Of a stretch of DNA of 64,000 nt, positions 9,540 to 18,336 are shown piece after piece. The notes beneath the pieces are model-generated. The model was given only the letters and a program-made list of their open reading frames with translations, had not been told where the DNA came from and did not search any database. This DNA comes from Bacteroidota bacterium (GTDB taxonomy: Bacteria > Bacteroidota > Bacteroidia > JACPRZ01), in the NCBI GenBank assembly GCA_016193485.1, contig JACPRZ010000030.1:101721-165720 (forward strand). Reading direction: 5' to 3'. Position 1 is the stretch's first letter; the number at the start of each line of letters is the position of its first letter. The position numbers were made by a program, and so were the translations under genes.

Positions 9540-10796
9540 ATGACCTCAAGGATGCTTTGGAATAAATATTTCACTCCCTTATTTGTTTACTTTTTACTCC
9601 TGGTTACTGCCGGACCCTTTCAATTTTCTTATGCAGGCGGGTTCCAGATAAACACCCAGGGACAAAAAGCAGTCGGCATGGGAGGATGTTTTACGGCAGT
9701 GAATACTGACGCATCAGCGCTATATTTTAATCCGGGAGGAATGACATTCCTCGAAAAAAAAATTAACCTTACGGCAGGTGTGGCTTTTATCATTCCGCGC
9801 GTATCGGTGCAGACAGGCGCTGTTTACAATACCGATATGACCTCGCCTGTCGCAAATCCCGTACAATTTTATTTTGTATCAACATTCAAAGAGAAGTTCA
9901 GTATTGGATTTGGAGTAAATAATCAATTCGGTTCAACGTCTTCCTACCCCGATGAATGGCAGGGCAAATACGTCATTCAAACGCTCTCGCTGAAAACCTT
10001 CATGTACCAGCCGACCTTCGCGTATAAATTTCATGATAATTTCAGCATCGGTGCCGGATTTGTTTATGCCAGCGGAAAATTTTCGTTAAAAAAGGCAGTA
10101 CCGTTAAGCGGCAGCATGACGGAGCATGGAGAAGCTAACTTAAGCGGAGCGGGGGACGGTTTTGGTTTTAATGCCGGTATTTTTTCCCGCCTTACCGGGA
10201 ATTTCAGCATTGGCGCCTCCTACCGCTCTTCCCTGCAGGTTGACCTTCAAAACGGATCCGTTCAATTCTCCGATATTCCGTCTTATCTGAATTATATGTT
10301 TCCCGATACAACTTCTTTTACCTCTTCTCTGACATTGCCTGCAGTATTGAGCGCAGGGATAAAATACCGCGTCAATGAAAAAATCTTCTGGGTCTTTGAC
10401 GTAAACCGTACATTCTGGTCATCTTATGATTCTTTAAAATTTGATTTTTACAACGCTGAAACACCCGATGCTGCCGAGGGCCGTTTATGGCGAAACACAA
10501 TTACTTTCCGCACAGGCGCATCTTACCAGGTTACTGAAAAGATAACATTAAGAGCCGGTTGTTACTATGACCAGACCCCTGTGATGGATGGCTTTGTAAG
10601 CCCTGAATTGCCCGATAATTCACATGCTGGGTTCACTGCCGGTCTCGGATATAAAATATCCGGCCGTTTTTCATTTGATATTGCATGGCTTTATTCAAAT
10701 GTAAAGCGCGATGGTGTTCTAGAAGCAAAAGGATTTTCCGGTAAGTACCACAGGATAATCAATGTTATAGGGATTGGAGCCAATATTGCTTTATGA
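9540..10796 (+). CDS. FadL/OmpP1/TodX family outer-membrane transport protein
   Basis: The 418-residue product belongs to the FadL family, outer-membrane channels for long-chain fatty acids or other hydrophobic molecules. After a signal peptide (ending QFSYA) comes GGFQINTQGQKAVGMGGCFTA, the typical FadL mature N-terminus, then DASALYFNPGGMTFL. Later segments alternate like barrel strands and include the conserved KYVIQTLSLKTFMYQPTFAYK stretch and a C-terminal GLGYKISGRFSFDIAWLYS. I use ATG 9540 rather than TTG 9525 because of the promoter position; ATG 9552 is also possible. The next gene is a lipoprotein of the SGNH family. That pairing is, from memory, common in Bacteroidota and suggests a shared lipid-related role. 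Confidence 0.9.
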   Translation: MTSRMLWNKYFTPLFVYFLLLVTAGPFQFSYAGGFQINTQGQKAVGMGGCFTAVNTDASALYFNPGGMTFLEKKINLTAGVAFIIPRVSVQTGAVYNTDMTSPVANPVQFYFVSTFKEKFSIGFGVNNQFGSTSSYPDEWQGKYVIQTLSLKTFMYQPTFAYKFHDNFSIGAGFVYASGKFSLKKAVPLSGSMTEHGEANLSGAGDGFGFNAGIFSRLTGNFSIGASYRSSLQVDLQNGSVQFSDIPSYLNYMFPDTTSFTSSLTLPAVLSAGIKYRVNEKIFWVFDVNRTFWSSYDSLKFDFYNAETPDAAEGRLWRNTITFRTGASYQVTEKITLRAGCYYDQTPVMDGFVSPELPDNSHAGFTAGLGYKISGRFSFDIAWLYSNVKRDGVLEAKGFSGKYHRIINVIGIGANIAL

Positions 10797-10841
10797 GATT
10801 TATTATTAAATCATCTTAATACGTTTATTGCCGGTAAACTA

Positions 10842-10860
10842 CCACCGTCAAGGACGGTGG
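10842..10860. terminator. Hairpin between the FadL-like and SGNH-like genes
   Basis: CCACCGTC-AAG-GACGGTGG is a perfect 8-bp stem with a 3-base loop 46 bp after the FadL stop, followed by GTTTCT with a weak T tract. It could be a terminator or a REP-like hairpin. Confidence 0.5.
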
Positions 10861-10957
10861 GTTTCTATGTTAATCTAAAAAATTGACGGAATATTTTACT
10901 GTATTTTGTGATTTTTGGCGACTTGGTGTTTTAGTGGCAAATGTAATTTATTGCAGC

Positions 10958-12289
10958 ATGTATTTCAAAATAATTTTAATTCTTACTCTTACTTTCTTTT
11001 CGGGTTGCAAATCATCTTTTGATGATATCACACCGGGAAGAGGCAGTGCGGATTTCAGCAGGACGATTTCTATCGGAGGGAATTTTTTATCGGGATACCA
11101 AGATGGTGCCCTGTTCAGGCACGGACAGGAAAGATCAATCCCTGCATTGCTGGCAGGGCAATTCAAAACTGCAGGGGGGGGTGATTTCATTCATCCGCTG
11201 ATGCCTGATGATAAGGGGCTGGGACTGACTTTTAAGGGATGGTCGGATCCATTCCAGGGGAAAAGCAACCTGGGGTACAAAACCGACTGCGAAGGGGTCA
11301 CTTCCCTCTCCCCATTAAAAGATACTTTCGGGTTAGCGGCAGCAGGGATATACCTTGACAGGATTGTTGCGACATCTTTCAACGATTTCACTGTGCCGTT
11401 TGCAGGGATAAAGGATTTACTTGATCCTGCTTTCAGCAGAAGTTACGCGGATGGAAATCAAAATCCCTATTACCACCGCTTTGCTTCAAACCCGGATACG
11501 TCAACACTTATTTCAGATGCCATAAACCAACCGTTTACCTTTTTCATTTTATGGGCTGGTATGGAGGAAATTTACAATTATGCTTCGCGGGGGGGAACAA
11601 CCTCCAAACCGATGGTATCCCCGATTTTTGAAACGTACCTTGACATTATTTTATCCCGGTTGACGGCATCCGGAGCCAAAGGGGTGTTGGCAAATATTCC
11701 GGACATCAGCGCCTTTCCGTTTTATACTTTAATAAATCCGAGAGGTGTTGAACTTACACAGGAAAAGGCGGATAGTTTAAATATGGTGAACGGCAACTTA
11801 TTCAATTATTCTGAAGGCGCCAACGGTTTTATAATTGAAGATCCAAATGCCGCTTACGGTTACCGGCAGATGAATGCGAGTGAAGTGGTGTTACTCAGCG
11901 TTCCTGTTGATTCCCTCAAGTGTAATTTTCTGGGCGTATTCCTGCCATTGCCTGACAGGTATGTTCTGGATGCCTATGAAGTGGAAACAATCATTAAAGC
12001 GATTGAGGGTTACAATGAAGTCATAAATAAAAAAGTGGAACAATTCAATATCCCTGTAGTGGACATGAATAAATTTTTCAATACTTTAAAAGTGGGAATT
12101 TATATTGACGGGGTTGAATATAACTCAGAATTTGTCTCTGGCGGCTTTTATGGTTTAGACGGATATCATCCGAACGAGAAGGGATACGGGATTCTGGCTA
12201 ATGAATTCATCGCAACCATCAACCGGCATTACGGTTCAACCGTTCCGCTCACATTATGTGATGGGTGCAAAGGGATTATTTTTCCTTAA
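10958..12289 (+). CDS. SGNH/GDSL-hydrolase-like lipoprotein, probably catalytically dead
   Basis: ATG 10958 gives a lipoprotein signal (MYFKIILILTLTFFSGC) with Cys17 as the lipidation site; an upstream TTG at 10883 would bury it. The 443-residue protein resembles a Bacteroidota SGNH lipoprotein family from residue ~37 onward (SIGGNFLSGYQDGALF, GAKGVLANIPDISAFPF, LPDRYVLDAYEVETI) and ends with block V, DGYHPNEKGYG, with its DxxH intact. The family block I is remembered as IGNSLTAGYxDG; here it is IGGNFLSGYQDG, placing Asn42 at the nucleophile Ser. The block III equivalent (usually WIGNND) reads WAGMEE. Both changes point to loss of hydrolase activity. It overlaps the convergent hydrolase gene by 14 bp. 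A binding or structural role with the upstream FadL-like channel is inference. Confidence 0.8.
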   Translation: MYFKIILILTLTFFSGCKSSFDDITPGRGSADFSRTISIGGNFLSGYQDGALFRHGQERSIPALLAGQFKTAGGGDFIHPLMPDDKGLGLTFKGWSDPFQGKSNLGYKTDCEGVTSLSPLKDTFGLAAAGIYLDRIVATSFNDFTVPFAGIKDLLDPAFSRSYADGNQNPYYHRFASNPDTSTLISDAINQPFTFFILWAGMEEIYNYASRGGTTSKPMVSPIFETYLDIILSRLTASGAKGVLANIPDISAFPFYTLINPRGVELTQEKADSLNMVNGNLFNYSEGANGFIIEDPNAAYGYRQMNASEVVLLSVPVDSLKCNFLGVFLPLPDRYVLDAYEVETIIKAIEGYNEVINKKVEQFNIPVVDMNKFFNTLKVGIYIDGVEYNSEFVSGGFYGLDGYHPNEKGYGILANEFIATINRHYGSTVPLTLCDGCKGIIFP

Positions 12290-13520
12290 AATAAATTTTT
12301 TCCACCTGACTGGTTCCGTCAGCAACAGTAATTTTCACCAGATAAATTCCCCCCCTTGGCTCATTTTTACTGATAACAATGGGTTTACCGTTGGATTCAT
12401 GCCGCATTATTACTTTGCCGAGCACATCGGATATCTCTGCAGTAAATGAAATTTCGGGATAAAGAGGTAAAATGGTGATCTTATCTCCGGTCTGTGACGG
12501 GATCAATTTAAAATACACTGCGCTGTTTTCCCTCTTATCAATACCTGGTTGGACCACACATAACTGGCTCTGCTCGCACAGGAAATCCCTGATAAAATCA
12601 ACAGTAGTATCCATGTACGCGGCAGGGTCAGGGGAGGCACCGGAAGCATAGGGCGCGTGGTCAGCGCCTGGCCATGTATAAAATGAATGGGTTATTCCGG
12701 TCATGTTTGCCTTTACATCAACCGTTGAACTTCCGTCAACCACCATGATCGGAAAACCTGAAATATAAATCATACCGGTACCGTAAGGAACTGTCTGATC
12801 AGCGGTTCCGTGCATGCTGCATGCGGGTTCATCTCCGGGCGCCATCCATGAAGTATCGCCTAAAGCACCGGAAAGGTTAATGACGGCATTGACTTTTGAG
12901 GAAAAGCCGGGATTCCCACTGTTGCCTTCCATATTGCCTAAACCCGTTGTGTCAAGATATGCGGGAAGTTCCGCAGGATCGTCAAGGTAGGCGTAGTGGA
13001 GGGCTATGAAAGCACCGGCAGAACTGCCGCCTAAGTAAATAAAATTGGTATCAATTTTAAAAGTATTTGAAGAAGATGCATCCTTATATAAAAACCGCAC
13101 CACTGCTTTTGCATCCTGGGTTGCACGGTAAACCGCTTGTGAAGCGGTCTGCTGGTTGAACGGGAAACCGATACCGATACGGTAATTATAGGAAACCGTA
13201 ACGTACCCTTTTTTCGCAAAGCGGTTGCACAATGTAACTACATCACCGTCAGTTTTAGATCCACCGATAAATGTTCCCCCGTGTCCGAAAATTACCACCG
13301 GACGTTTTGCTGTCGTGTCTCCGGTAGGTTGATATACATCAAGTTTCAGGATGACGGTACTGCCGTTTACACTTTTATTCTGACCGAATGTAATATCGGA
13401 AGTTTTTGTGACGGTGGAAAAAATATCGTCAAAATAACGGGCGGTACCTTGCGGAAAAGCGCTGTTTACCGGTAATGCAAGAAGAACCGTTACCGGCAGA
13501 AGGGAGAATTTTTTTATCAT
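12276..13520 (-). CDS. Secreted alpha/beta hydrolase (esterase-like) with T9SS type A sorting domain
   Basis: The 414-residue product has a signal peptide (MIKKFSLLPVTVLLALPVNSAFPQ) and an alpha/beta-hydrolase core of the carboxylesterase/BD-FAE type: oxyanion motif HGG at residues 80-82, nucleophile elbow GSSAG with Ser167, HGTAD near residue 237, and a probable catalytic His in GADHAPY near residue 290. The last ~85 residues (FKLIPSQTGDKITILPL ... GGIYLVKITVADGTSQVEKIYFKEK) look like a type A T9SS C-terminal domain, so the enzyme is probably exported and surface-anchored or released. The substrate is unknown, likely an ester or short acyl chain. It converges on and overlaps the SGNH-like gene by 14 bp. 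Confidence 0.88.
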   Translation of the reverse strand: MIKKFSLLPVTVLLALPVNSAFPQGTARYFDDIFSTVTKTSDITFGQNKSVNGSTVILKLDVYQPTGDTTAKRPVVIFGHGGTFIGGSKTDGDVVTLCNRFAKKGYVTVSYNYRIGIGFPFNQQTASQAVYRATQDAKAVVRFLYKDASSSNTFKIDTNFIYLGGSSAGAFIALHYAYLDDPAELPAYLDTTGLGNMEGNSGNPGFSSKVNAVINLSGALGDTSWMAPGDEPACSMHGTADQTVPYGTGMIYISGFPIMVVDGSSTVDVKANMTGITHSFYTWPGADHAPYASGASPDPAAYMDTTVDFIRDFLCEQSQLCVVQPGIDKRENSAVYFKLIPSQTGDKITILPLYPEISFTAEISDVLGKVIMRHESNGKPIVISKNEPRGGIYLVKITVADGTSQVEKIYFKEK

Positions 13521-13543
13521 ACTTATTTGTGTTGGTAAAAAGA

Positions 13544-13551
13544 CAAAGATA
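13544..13551 (-). promoter_or_regulatory. Putative -7 element (TATCTTTG) of the secreted hydrolase gene
   Basis: Minus-strand TATCTTTG matches TAnnTTTG and lies 23 bp upstream of the ATG at 13520. Confidence 0.5.
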
Positions 13552-13575
13552 GGTTAAAAGCAAAAACAAATTATT

Positions 13576-14328
13576 CTAATCTCTTGTCTTCAGCACTCTC
13601 AGAAATTCCGCTTTCTTCCTTTGCGAAACGGTAATGGATGTACCGTCATTAAGAATAAGATTCCCCCCCCTTCCGCGTTCATATTCCTTAATACAGGTAA
13701 AATTAACCAGGTGTGCGTGATGAACCCTGTAAAATCCGAAACCCGATAAAAGTTCTTCATATTCTTTCAGGTTCCTGGAAGCAAGCCGATGGGTTCCGTC
13801 CGACAGAAAAATACGGGTGTACTTACCATCTGCCTCACACCGGGTAATATGCCGTATGGGTATCAGTTCAATCGTGCCGGAACTGTGAATCGCAATTTTA
13901 TTTGCCGGATTATCAGGATTCTTCAAATGGGTCAGCAGGTTATCAATGTGCGGACGATAGTTTCTCAGTGACATATTTTGTACCGCCTTGGCAACCGCTT
14001 CTTTTAGTTCATTTTCATCAACGGGTTTCAGGAGGTAATCAAGCGCGGAATATTTTATGGCACGAAGGGCGTATTGATCATACGCGGTTATGAAGATGAC
14101 AAGAAAGTTGACCTCCCTGAATTTTTTCAGCAGGTCAAACCCGCTGCCGCCCTGCATCCTGATGTCGAGAAATACAACATCGGGTTTCTGCAGGCAAATG
14201 AGGTCGTATGCTTCGGTGTTATTGGATGCAAGCCCGGCAACAAAAACCTCCGGGCAATGGCGGTTCAGCAATGCGAGAAGCAGTTCCCGCGATTTTTTTT
14301 CATCGTCAACGATCAGTGCCCGTATCAT
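13576..14328 (-). CDS. LytTR-family response regulator
   Basis: The 250-residue protein has an N-terminal receiver domain with the acidic pair Asp8/Asp9, phospho-acceptor Asp55 (VVFLDIRM), Thr81 and Lys101 (LLKPVDE). A C-terminal LytTR DNA-binding domain follows (~150-247), with ITRCEADGKYTRIFLSDG and FYRVHHAHLVNFTCIKEY. It is a DNA-binding transcription regulator phosphorylated by a sensor kinase. The kinase gene upstream on the same strand ends 8 bp before this start, so the pair is an operon and a cognate two-component system. Target genes are not evident; the neighbouring secreted proteins are candidates by proximity only. An eight-C run at 13663-13670 encodes Gly-Gly in RGRGGNL. Confidence 0.95.
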   Translation of the reverse strand: MIRALIVDDEKKSRELLLALLNRHCPEVFVAGLASNNTEAYDLICLQKPDVVFLDIRMQGGSGFDLLKKFREVNFLVIFITAYDQYALRAIKYSALDYLLKPVDENELKEAVAKAVQNMSLRNYRPHIDNLLTHLKNPDNPANKIAIHSSGTIELIPIRHITRCEADGKYTRIFLSDGTHRLASRNLKEYEELLSGFGFYRVHHAHLVNFTCIKEYERGRGGNLILNDGTSITVSQRKKAEFLRVLKTRD

Positions 14329-14336
14329 TAAAATAA

Positions 14337-17300
14337 TCAGGTTTGATCCTCCAAAGGTATAGTGACTATTACCCTCGTTCCGTCCGCACTTCCGTCCGGT
14401 GCAAGTTTATCGGTAATTTTAACGGTAATATTTGTTTTTTGCAGGGAATTTAACAGGGCGATACGCTCCTGCGTCATCTGCAGTCCCATCGGCTTAAATG
14501 TACCGGATGAGATATCATTTATTTCTTTTGATTTTTTCCTTCCTATTCCATTATCATCAACGGTGCCTGTAACTGAATTGTTGTTTTTGGAAAAGGAAAT
14601 GGTAAGAACGCCTTCCCGGTTAAGGTTACCCAACCCGTGATGAATAGCGTTTTCAACATAGGGTTGAAAGAGCATGGCGGGTATTTCGGTATTTTCAGGA
14701 TCAACGGAAGGGTCAACTTTAAGTTTGAAATTAAATTTCCGTTCCGTCCTCATCTGTTCCATTTCAATATAGAGCGACAGCAGGGTTATTTCCTCCTGCA
14801 GGGTAACAAAATTAGAGCGCGAATGTTCAAGGAACATTCGTATCAATTTTGAAAATTTACCGAGATATTTATCCGCTGAATCCATATCTTTTACATTGAG
14901 AAAATATTTTATTGAATTCAGGCAGTTAAAAATGAAATGGGGGTTCATCTGCGACTGGAGGGCTTTCATCTCAAGTCGGGAATATTCTGTTCTGACCAGG
15001 GCTTCTCTTTTTTCTTTAGACCTTACTTGGCGGATTGATAATTGATAGATTCCGAAACCTGCAACTATCAGCATGAAACCGCTTAACAGATAAAAGGGCA
15101 GTGTCTGCCAGAAAGGATAGGGAACAGAAAATGCGATACCGGTTTCTCTATTTAATTCCCGGTCAAGCGATCCGTAAAATCGGATTTTAAAGGTATAGTT
15201 TCCGGGTGCCAGGTTGTGGTAAACTGCCGATCTTCCAATGAACGGCTGGCTCCACTCCTGCTGATAACCATCAAGGATGGTTTGGAAATAAAGATTATTT
15301 ATGCTGGAAAAGACCGGTGCTGTGAAAAAAAATTCCAGGTTCCTGGTATTTCTTTCAATGGTTATTTCTCCGCGGTTTACAGGTACATCCGCTCCATCGG
15401 CTGAAATTTTCTCAGTCGATATATCGGGAATTACATCATCGGAAATTTTATCATCCGGGTTTATGATTACAACGCCATGAATGGAAGGGAACCAGATTTT
15501 CCCATCCTTATCTTTGAGGAGAGAGGGATAAAAACCACCGTTAAATTCTTCCGTTTTTAGTCCGTTTTCCATGCCGAATTTTAACGGCAACAGAAAAGCG
15601 GTCTTGCCGTCCGCAAAATTGTTGAGATCACCCCTGCTGACCCGGTATAATCCTTTATTGGAAGTGATCCAGAAATAGCCCTTTTCATCTTCTGCAAGAG
15701 CGGAAAGAAAATTGTCCATCGGGGTTCCAAGCCCGTTATATGAAAAAAATTTCCCTTCCTTCATGCGGAATAACCCCCCCCCATAGGTACATATCCATAA
15801 AATTCCATCATCGTCCTCATGGATAAATCGCACCGCCTGATGCAATAAGCCATCTTTCCGGCCAACGTGCGCTACCGTTGAATCCCTGATAAAAAATATA
15901 CCGTTATCCGTTCCGGCCCGTATGATTCCGTCTTTGTTCTCACCGATAAAAAATATTTTACTCCGGTTAAGTAGTTCATTACCGGTAACCGGAAAATTAC
16001 CGCCCACATACCGGCATACCCCTGAAAGGGTTCCGATCCACAGAATTTCCCTGCTATCACGGAAAAGCGAAATAATAATATTGGACGGCAAACCCGATTC
16101 CATTCCGAATTTTTGAAGGCGGTTTCCGCTTTTCATGTACAACCCCGGCAGGTAGGTTCCAATCCACAGGTTTTGCGACAGGTCTTCCATCAGCGACCAG
16201 ATGCAATCCTCTATTCCCAGGGGATAACGGGTGAGTTGTCCGTTCCGCCACTGCACAAGCCCATCACAAAAATTGCTGATAATAATATCACCTGCAGCCG
16301 TTTGAATGATGGGACCAACAGCATCTCCGGCCATTCCATCCTCGCGCGATAAAACAGTTAATGATTTTTTGCTTATTTTATTCAGCCCGGCATCATTAGT
16401 CGCCACCCAGATATTATTTTCCCGGTCTACAAGCAGGGCATTGACTGCATCCGAAGTAAGCCCATTGGTTTTATCTATAAAACTGACCGTTTCTCCATCC
16501 ACAATTGCGCACCCGCTGAAAAAATTGCCGATGACCATTTTTTGATCATTCAGATAAAAAACCCTGTGAGGAGAATAATTTCCTTCCCAGGGAACAGGCC
16601 TTGTTTTGCCATTCCGGATTTCCATGATGCCATTTCTGTATGTAACAATAACGGTTGAATCGTTTGCTTTAAAAAGAGAATTCAATACCTTACCCGATAC
16701 AAAATCAATTCCGGACAATTTACCGTTGGAATAAATCATAAGGGTGGTATCAAGAAGGAGTACGATCCCGCTTTTTTCAATATATTCTATTCCTTTCAGA
16801 TTTTTGGTTTTTACGGAGGTCACCAATTCCACAGAATTTTCCGAAAAAAGATAAATCTCATGGTCATAGGTTGTAAAAAAAATCTCCCCCTTTTTTCCCT
16901 CGCAAATCAGGTCGGCCCGCAAGTGACGAAAATTTTCCGGCAGAAGAAATCGGAAACGGTTGTTGCGGAATCGCATAAGGTTTCCCTTACTGTCCACGAA
17001 GATTAAACCCTCATCGGTATCCACCATTTTTAATGCGCCCCCCGCGGCCAATTCCCCGGTGTTTTCCGTAGTATAGGTAATAAACCTGAAACCGTCAAAA
17101 CGGGTCAGGCCGTTGAAGGTGCCTATCCAGAGAAAACCATCACGGGTCTGCAGCAGGGAGGCAACCGAATTCTGCGGTAATCCGTTTTCGGAGTTCCAGT
17201 ACTGTATTACATAGGAACTATTGGATGTAAAACTTTTTTCGGAAAAAAAACCATTGTGGTCCTGGGAAAAAACCAAAAGCGGAAGCAGGAACGGCAGAAA

Positions 17301-17435
17301 GGATGATATTGAAATATTTTTACAAATGGTGTTCCGGTTTAAAAATCCGGGCGATAAAGGTAAGAAGAAGCCGGTATTCACCGTTCCTTGTTTGTATTCC
17401 GAAATCGTTATATTTGCCCTGAAAAATAATTCCAT
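14337..17435 (-). CDS. Two-component-propeller sensor histidine kinase (LytS/YehU type)
   Basis: The 1032-residue sensor has a periplasmic region of two-component-propeller repeats (many WIGTxxGL-type motifs such as DGFLWIGTFNGLTRFDG, NLWIGTYLPGLY, ILWIGTLSGVCRY), a Y_Y_Y domain (LEFFFTAPVFSSINNLYFQ to YTFKIRFYG), one membrane segment near residue 785, and a His_kinase domain with phospho-acceptor in QMNPHFIFNCLNSIKYFL (~830). The ATPase part has an N box (PYVENAIHHGL) and DDNGIG. It likely senses an extracellular ligand and phosphorylates the adjacent LytTR regulator. The start is uncertain: ATG 17435 leaves ~40 residues before the hydrophobic signal (SFLPFLLPLLVFSQ), and a GTG at 17381 with an AAGGA upstream is an alternative. 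A nine-C run at 15774-15782 encodes three glycines. Confidence 0.93.
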   Translation of the reverse strand: MELFFRANITISEYKQGTVNTGFFLPLSPGFLNRNTICKNISISSFLPFLLPLLVFSQDHNGFFSEKSFTSNSSYVIQYWNSENGLPQNSVASLLQTRDGFLWIGTFNGLTRFDGFRFITYTTENTGELAAGGALKMVDTDEGLIFVDSKGNLMRFRNNRFRFLLPENFRHLRADLICEGKKGEIFFTTYDHEIYLFSENSVELVTSVKTKNLKGIEYIEKSGIVLLLDTTLMIYSNGKLSGIDFVSGKVLNSLFKANDSTVIVTYRNGIMEIRNGKTRPVPWEGNYSPHRVFYLNDQKMVIGNFFSGCAIVDGETVSFIDKTNGLTSDAVNALLVDRENNIWVATNDAGLNKISKKSLTVLSREDGMAGDAVGPIIQTAAGDIIISNFCDGLVQWRNGQLTRYPLGIEDCIWSLMEDLSQNLWIGTYLPGLYMKSGNRLQKFGMESGLPSNIIISLFRDSREILWIGTLSGVCRYVGGNFPVTGNELLNRSKIFFIGENKDGIIRAGTDNGIFFIRDSTVAHVGRKDGLLHQAVRFIHEDDDGILWICTYGGGLFRMKEGKFFSYNGLGTPMDNFLSALAEDEKGYFWITSNKGLYRVSRGDLNNFADGKTAFLLPLKFGMENGLKTEEFNGGFYPSLLKDKDGKIWFPSIHGVVIINPDDKISDDVIPDISTEKISADGADVPVNRGEITIERNTRNLEFFFTAPVFSSINNLYFQTILDGYQQEWSQPFIGRSAVYHNLAPGNYTFKIRFYGSLDRELNRETGIAFSVPYPFWQTLPFYLLSGFMLIVAGFGIYQLSIRQVRSKEKREALVRTEYSRLEMKALQSQMNPHFIFNCLNSIKYFLNVKDMDSADKYLGKFSKLIRMFLEHSRSNFVTLQEEITLLSLYIEMEQMRTERKFNFKLKVDPSVDPENTEIPAMLFQPYVENAIHHGLGNLNREGVLTISFSKNNNSVTGTVDDNGIGRKKSKEINDISSGTFKPMGLQMTQERIALLNSLQKTNITVKITDKLAPDGSADGTRVIVTIPLEDQT
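17409..17416 (+). promoter_or_regulatory. Putative -7 element (TATATTTG) for the small secreted protein gene
   Basis: TATATTTG matches TAnnTTTG, 40 bp upstream of ATG 17457. It lies inside the first codons of the divergent kinase gene if that starts at 17435, which is one reason to suspect the kinase starts further in. Confidence 0.5.
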
Positions 17436-17456
17436 TCGTAAAAAACATTAAAATCA

Positions 17457-17936
17457 ATGAAAAAAAGAATCCTTCTTCCGGTGATTTTTTTCTGCCACGC
17501 CATCTCTTTCGGACAATCCAATCAGGCGTGGATGTTCGGCCCCATGCTCCACGTAAATTTCGGTGGAGGTAAAATAAAACCCTCATTTGCGCTTGAGGTC
17601 TCATGGTGGAATTACCACGGATTCCCGTACAGTTTTGATTTTGCGATTGAACTTGAAAAGCAAAAATTACGGTTTTATGCAGAAGGACAAACAGGAATCG
17701 GCCTTGCCGGACTGTCTGCCGGACCTTTGGTGGAATACAATAGCGGGGATAAGACATTTTCCGGTGGATTCCAGGGCTCGCTGTGGGCGAATTATTTTTT
17801 CGGGATTGATGTACGGATGCGGGGTAGCGGTGGACAATTCTTTTTCTGCCCGGGCGCTTACCTGAAATTACCCGGTGCAATTTTCAGCCCAAATGAAGAT
17901 GGCGACAGTAATGACTGGGATTTTGACTGGGATTAA
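17457..17936 (+). CDS. Small secreted or outer-membrane protein of unknown function
   Basis: I do not recognise the family. The 159-residue product starts with a signal peptide (MKKRILLPVIFFCHAISFGQ) and continues with alternating hydrophobic/polar segments rich in Gly and aromatics (MLHVNFGGGKIKPSFALEVSWW, SLWANYFFGIDVRMRG), which suggests a small beta-barrel or beta-rich envelope protein. The C-terminus is very acidic (NEDGDSNDWDFDWD), unlike a normal terminal barrel strand. It has its own TAnnTTTG promoter and ends just before a strong terminator, so it appears monocistronic. It is divergent from the propeller kinase gene and could be a target of that system, by position only. Confidence 0.75.
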   Translation: MKKRILLPVIFFCHAISFGQSNQAWMFGPMLHVNFGGGKIKPSFALEVSWWNYHGFPYSFDFAIELEKQKLRFYAEGQTGIGLAGLSAGPLVEYNSGDKTFSGGFQGSLWANYFFGIDVRMRGSGGQFFFCPGAYLKLPGAIFSPNEDGDSNDWDFDWD

Positions 17937-17944
17937 CCGAAAAC

Positions 17945-17980
17945 AAAAAAGCCCTCCGATGTACATCGGAGGGCTTTTTT
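17945..17980. terminator. Bidirectional rho-independent terminator
   Basis: A perfect 12-bp palindromic stem (17951-17974, GCCCTCCGATGT and its complement) is flanked by A6 on the left and T6 on the right. It therefore works as a terminator for both the plus-strand small gene and the convergent ssb. Its core CCGATGTACATCGG belongs to the palindrome family seen elsewhere in the window. Confidence 0.93.
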
Positions 17981-18000
17981 TGCAAGATAAAATAAAAAGG

Positions 18001-18336
18001 TTACTTCTTCCCCAGAAACAAAAAGTCATTCACCACAATTTCGGTGACGTATTTTTTGTTTCCTTCCTTATCATTATAGGTGCGGGTGTTCAGTTTACCC
18101 TCAACGGCAACTTCGCTTCCTTTTTTAAGGTATTGGCACATGACTTCGCCCGTTTTATTCCATGCGATAAGGTTATGCCATTGTGTTTCTTCCACCTTTT
18201 CGCCTGCGCTGTTGCGGTACGATTCGTTGGTTGCGAGGTTGATTCTTGCCATGGTTTTACCATTGGACGTTGTTTTCAGTTCAGGGTCGCTGCCGAGCCG
18301 GCCGATTAGTTGAACTTTGTTTCTTAATGATTTCAT
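18001..18336 (-). CDS. ssb: Single-stranded DNA-binding protein (short form)
   Basis: The 111-residue protein is an OB-fold SSB: NKVQLIGRLGSDPELKTTSNGK, WHNLIAWNKTGEV, YLKKGSEVAVEGKL, with the usual strand order. It binds single-stranded DNA during replication and repair. It stops right after the OB-fold (VVNDFLFLGKK) and lacks the acidic DDDIPF-like tail that recruits partner proteins in the ~140-180-residue housekeeping SSBs. It may be a secondary SSB, with a full-length copy elsewhere. It is preceded by ~330 bp with no gene and ends 20 bp from the bidirectional terminator. Confidence 0.93.
   Translation of the reverse strand: MKSLRNKVQLIGRLGSDPELKTTSNGKTMARINLATNESYRNSAGEKVEETQWHNLIAWNKTGEVMCQYLKKGSEVAVEGKLNTRTYNDKEGNKKYVTEIVVNDFLFLGKK

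Noticed and set aside
17320..17880. A 186-codon minus-strand frame opposite the small secreted protein
   Set aside because: It overlaps both the kinase start and the whole small gene, has an arginine-rich low-complexity translation and no family features, while the plus-strand gene has a promoter, signal peptide and terminator.
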